Source: Bacillota bacterium (GTDB lineage Bacteria; Bacillota; Clostridia; Acetivibrionales; DSM-2933). Taken from it: a stretch of DNA of 23,884 bases. The notes below the pieces were generated by a model that saw only the letters and a program-made list of their open reading frames with translations, did no database searches and was not told where the DNA came from. Position numbers and translations under genes: made by a program. This document shows positions 22,301-23,884 of this stretch, piece after piece (the first letter of the stretch is position 1; every line of letters begins with the position of its first letter). The DNA lies in assembly GCA_023430975.1 (NCBI GenBank), contig JAEYYB010000132.1, positions 1-23,884 on the forward strand, read 5' to 3'.

Positions 22301-23580
22301 TTGAAACGATAGGAAAAATGGTAAGCAAGATTTAGAGGAAGGGTCCACCACAGTCCTGCTCTAGACTTGCTTAATCTTTTTATTACGCTGTTTAATGAAT
22401 AGAAGCGTTTGTTGACCAAGTTAAATCCGCCAAGCAACTCTTTGCAGCTCATGTTTTTGGGTAAATATACTACATCTGCTCTTCCGTTGTATTTATCCCA
22501 GTCATAGGTTAAAATTCTGTTTTCGGCTTCAAGACGTTTAAATAAAGGTGTGCCTGGATAGGGAGTCAGAATGTTGAAGGTTGCATTCTGTACACCCGCT
22601 GATTCAAGAAAATCTATAGTCTCGTTAAAGATACTTTTATTGTCATGATCAAAGCCAAAAACTATACCTACTTGTACAGAAATTCCAAAAGACTGAATCC
22701 TCTTAATAATCTTATAATAGTCTTCAACCCTGTTAAAAGACTTATTAATGTTATTAAGGCTATTTTGGGAAATAGATTCAAGACCTATAAATAACTGTTT
22801 ACAGCCACTTTTAGCTGCCAACTCAAGTAATTCTTCATCTTGACCGGCGTGAATGCTGACTTGGCTGCTCCACCATTTCTTATATGGGGTGATTTTTCTA
22901 AATAGCTGTTTAGCATATTGAATATCTGATGTTATATTATCATCCCAGAAGATAATCACTTTACCTTTGAATGATCCGTATTCTTGTGCCACTTCTTCTA
23001 CTGGCCGTTTTCTGAAGGTATTTTTATACATAACTGAAAGTGCACAAAATTCGCAGGCGTTTGGGCATCCACGGGTGGCAACTAAAATGCCATTTGAAAA
23101 GTCTTTACGGTGAAAAATATCCTTTCTTGCAAAGGGCCTATTTTCAAGTGTGGGTGTGTTTTCAGGCATATAAACTTTTTTTGATTCTCCCATCTCGAAA
23201 TCATGAATAAATTGTGCCCAAATATCGTCTGCTTCTCCGATAATAATTGTATCTGCATGATTTATTGCTTCATCAGGTATAAGTGTAACATGGGGACCTC
23301 CTAACACCACAGGAATACCCTTTTGACGGAATATTGAAGATATTTCATAAACGTGATTGGCACTGGGAGTATGGAATGTTATTCCCACAAGGTCAACACT
23401 CATGTTATAATCAATCTCTTCACATTCTTCATCGAAATGAAAAACCGTCCAATTACTTGGAGTAAGAGCAGCAAGGTAGGGCATAGTGACTTGCTGAAAC
23501 CTGACAACTCTTGATTTTCTGATTTTTTTAATTCCATCAGCTGATGCAGTAATAAGTAAAAGTTTAAAGTTATTTTTCAT
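22297..23580 (-). CDS. B12-binding-type radical SAM protein
   Basis: 427 residues. The N-terminal ~140 form a Rossmann-like cobalamin-binding-type domain (DLVGITFHTPSANHVYEI, IPVVLGGPHVTLIPDEA, IIGEADDIWAQF). The radical SAM barrel follows, with Cys172, Cys176 and Cys179 in ATRGCPNACEFCAL binding the [4Fe-4S] cluster, then IIFWDDNIT, LFIGLESISQNSLN and FNILTPYPGTPLFKRLE. The C-terminus (ILTYDWDKYNGRADVVYLPKNMS) resembles the DUF4070-type tail. No DxHxxG motif is present, as in many members of this class, so cobalamin would be bound without a histidine from that motif. The class includes methylases and ring-forming enzymes acting on lipids, antibiotics and tetrapyrroles; I cannot name the substrate. 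The gene stands alone, convergent to CooS, with AGGA 6 nt before the ATG. Confidence 0.87.
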   Translation of the reverse strand: MKNNFKLLLITASADGIKKIRKSRVVRFQQVTMPYLAALTPSNWTVFHFDEECEEIDYNMSVDLVGITFHTPSANHVYEISSIFRQKGIPVVLGGPHVTLIPDEAINHADTIIIGEADDIWAQFIHDFEMGESKKVYMPENTPTLENRPFARKDIFHRKDFSNGILVATRGCPNACEFCALSVMYKNTFRKRPVEEVAQEYGSFKGKVIIFWDDNITSDIQYAKQLFRKITPYKKWWSSQVSIHAGQDEELLELAAKSGCKQLFIGLESISQNSLNNINKSFNRVEDYYKIIKRIQSFGISVQVGIVFGFDHDNKSIFNETIDFLESAGVQNATFNILTPYPGTPLFKRLEAENRILTYDWDKYNGRADVVYLPKNMSCKELLGGFNLVNKRFYSLNSVIKRLSKSRAGLWWTLPLNLAYHFSYRFK

Positions 23581-23795
23581 ATGTATCCTATATGTTTTGC
23601 AATAATCATTTTATATTTTTAATTATATAATGCTATAAATATAGCATATAAACAGCTTTTTGAATATAGTTCTGCTAAATCTAACAATTATATTTTGTCA
23701 ATATCTGTTTATATATTTGCTGATAAAGAGATTATCAAAAAAACAGTTTATCAAAAAACGGTTAAATGAAAAAGTAAAATCCACTTTGTAAGATT
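23581..23795. other. Gene-free AT-rich region upstream of the radical SAM gene
   Basis: About 215 bases without a credible gene. It holds the palindrome ATGCTATA-aa-TATAGCAT at 23630-23647, two 8-bp arms, about 50 nt before the radical SAM start codon and so a possible operator. On the minus strand TTGACA (complement of 23697-23702) is present, but no -10 lies at the normal distance. Short repeats of TTATCAAAAAA occur near 23732-23756. Confidence 0.5.
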
Positions 23796-23850
23796 AAAAT
23801 CCATCCCCTTTAGAAAATTTAGTGATTTTTCTAAAAGAGGTGGATTTTTT
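23796..23850. terminator. Long hairpin terminator near the right edge
   Basis: A 22-bp stem (23796-23817 with 23827-23848) having two mismatches and one G-U pair, a 9-nt loop, and trailing T bases on the plus strand. The arms read AAAATCCA...TTTAGAAAA and the complement. The A-run on the left side allows use on the minus strand too, so it may end a minus-strand gene lying beyond the window. Confidence 0.8.
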
Positions 23851-23884
23851 ATGCGGGTAAATTGTTGTTTTTCATTATTTTTGG

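Overview
The window looks like a chromosomal stretch from an anaerobic, low-GC, cellulosome-forming clostridium of the Ruminiclostridium / Clostridium cellulolyticum type. The signs are two secreted proteins with dockerin modules of the clostridial duplicated DxNxD type, a GH11 xylanase, AT-rich intergenic DNA, AGGAGG ribosome binding sites, and oxygen-sensitive ferredoxin, corrinoid and CO dehydrogenase enzymes. The species assignment is inference. I see no tRNA, rRNA, CRISPR array, transposase or phage gene.

Bases 1-5820 are a xylan-degradation block. On the minus strand an OmpR-type response regulator and its histidine kinase are followed 61 nt later by the start of a GH11 xylanase that runs off the left edge. 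Divergently, on the plus strand, lie a cellulosomal protein with two nearly identical CE3-type acetylxylan esterase (SGNH) modules plus a dockerin, and a second dockerin protein carrying two DUF3237 modules. A perfect 19-bp hairpin terminator closes the block.

Bases 5900-19606 hold one long co-directional cluster of 14 genes behind a near-consensus sigma-A promoter, with gaps of at most 83 nt and many start/stop overlaps. In order: corrinoid protein, two uroporphyrinogen-decarboxylase-family (MtaA/CmuA-like) methyltransferases, a ferredoxin-ASKHA corrinoid reactivator (RACo/DUF4445), a DUF1847 cysteine-rich protein, an ABC importer (lipoprotein, ATPase, permease), a phenylacetate-CoA-ligase-like enzyme, a class I/II aminotransferase, and the gamma, delta, alpha and beta subunits of a 2-oxoacid:ferredoxin oxidoreductase. 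I read it as one uptake-and-conversion pathway: import of a methylated acid or amino acid, corrinoid-dependent removal of its methyl group, and interconversion of acid, acyl-CoA, 2-oxoacid and amino acid using ferredoxin. The substrate cannot be read from the sequence. This is the strongest candidate for an undescribed system here.

Bases 19607-22300 hold an Rrf2-family regulator with a cysteine cluster and a CO dehydrogenase catalytic subunit (CooS). The two genes share a 23-bp upstream motif (21/23 identical), the probable Rrf2 operator. The CooS gene is interrupted by an apparent one-base deletion near 20847, so it is either a fresh pseudogene or a sequencing error; it is also a divergent CooS. 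This intergenic DNA contains an unusual family of direct and inverted repeats flanking the Rrf2 gene.

The right end holds a minus-strand cobalamin-binding-type radical SAM protein gene (22297-23580) and then about 300 gene-free bases with a palindrome and a strong terminator hairpin. Start sites were chosen from ribosome binding sites, so several differ from the longest open frames. Family calls are from reading motifs by eye; no database search was run.
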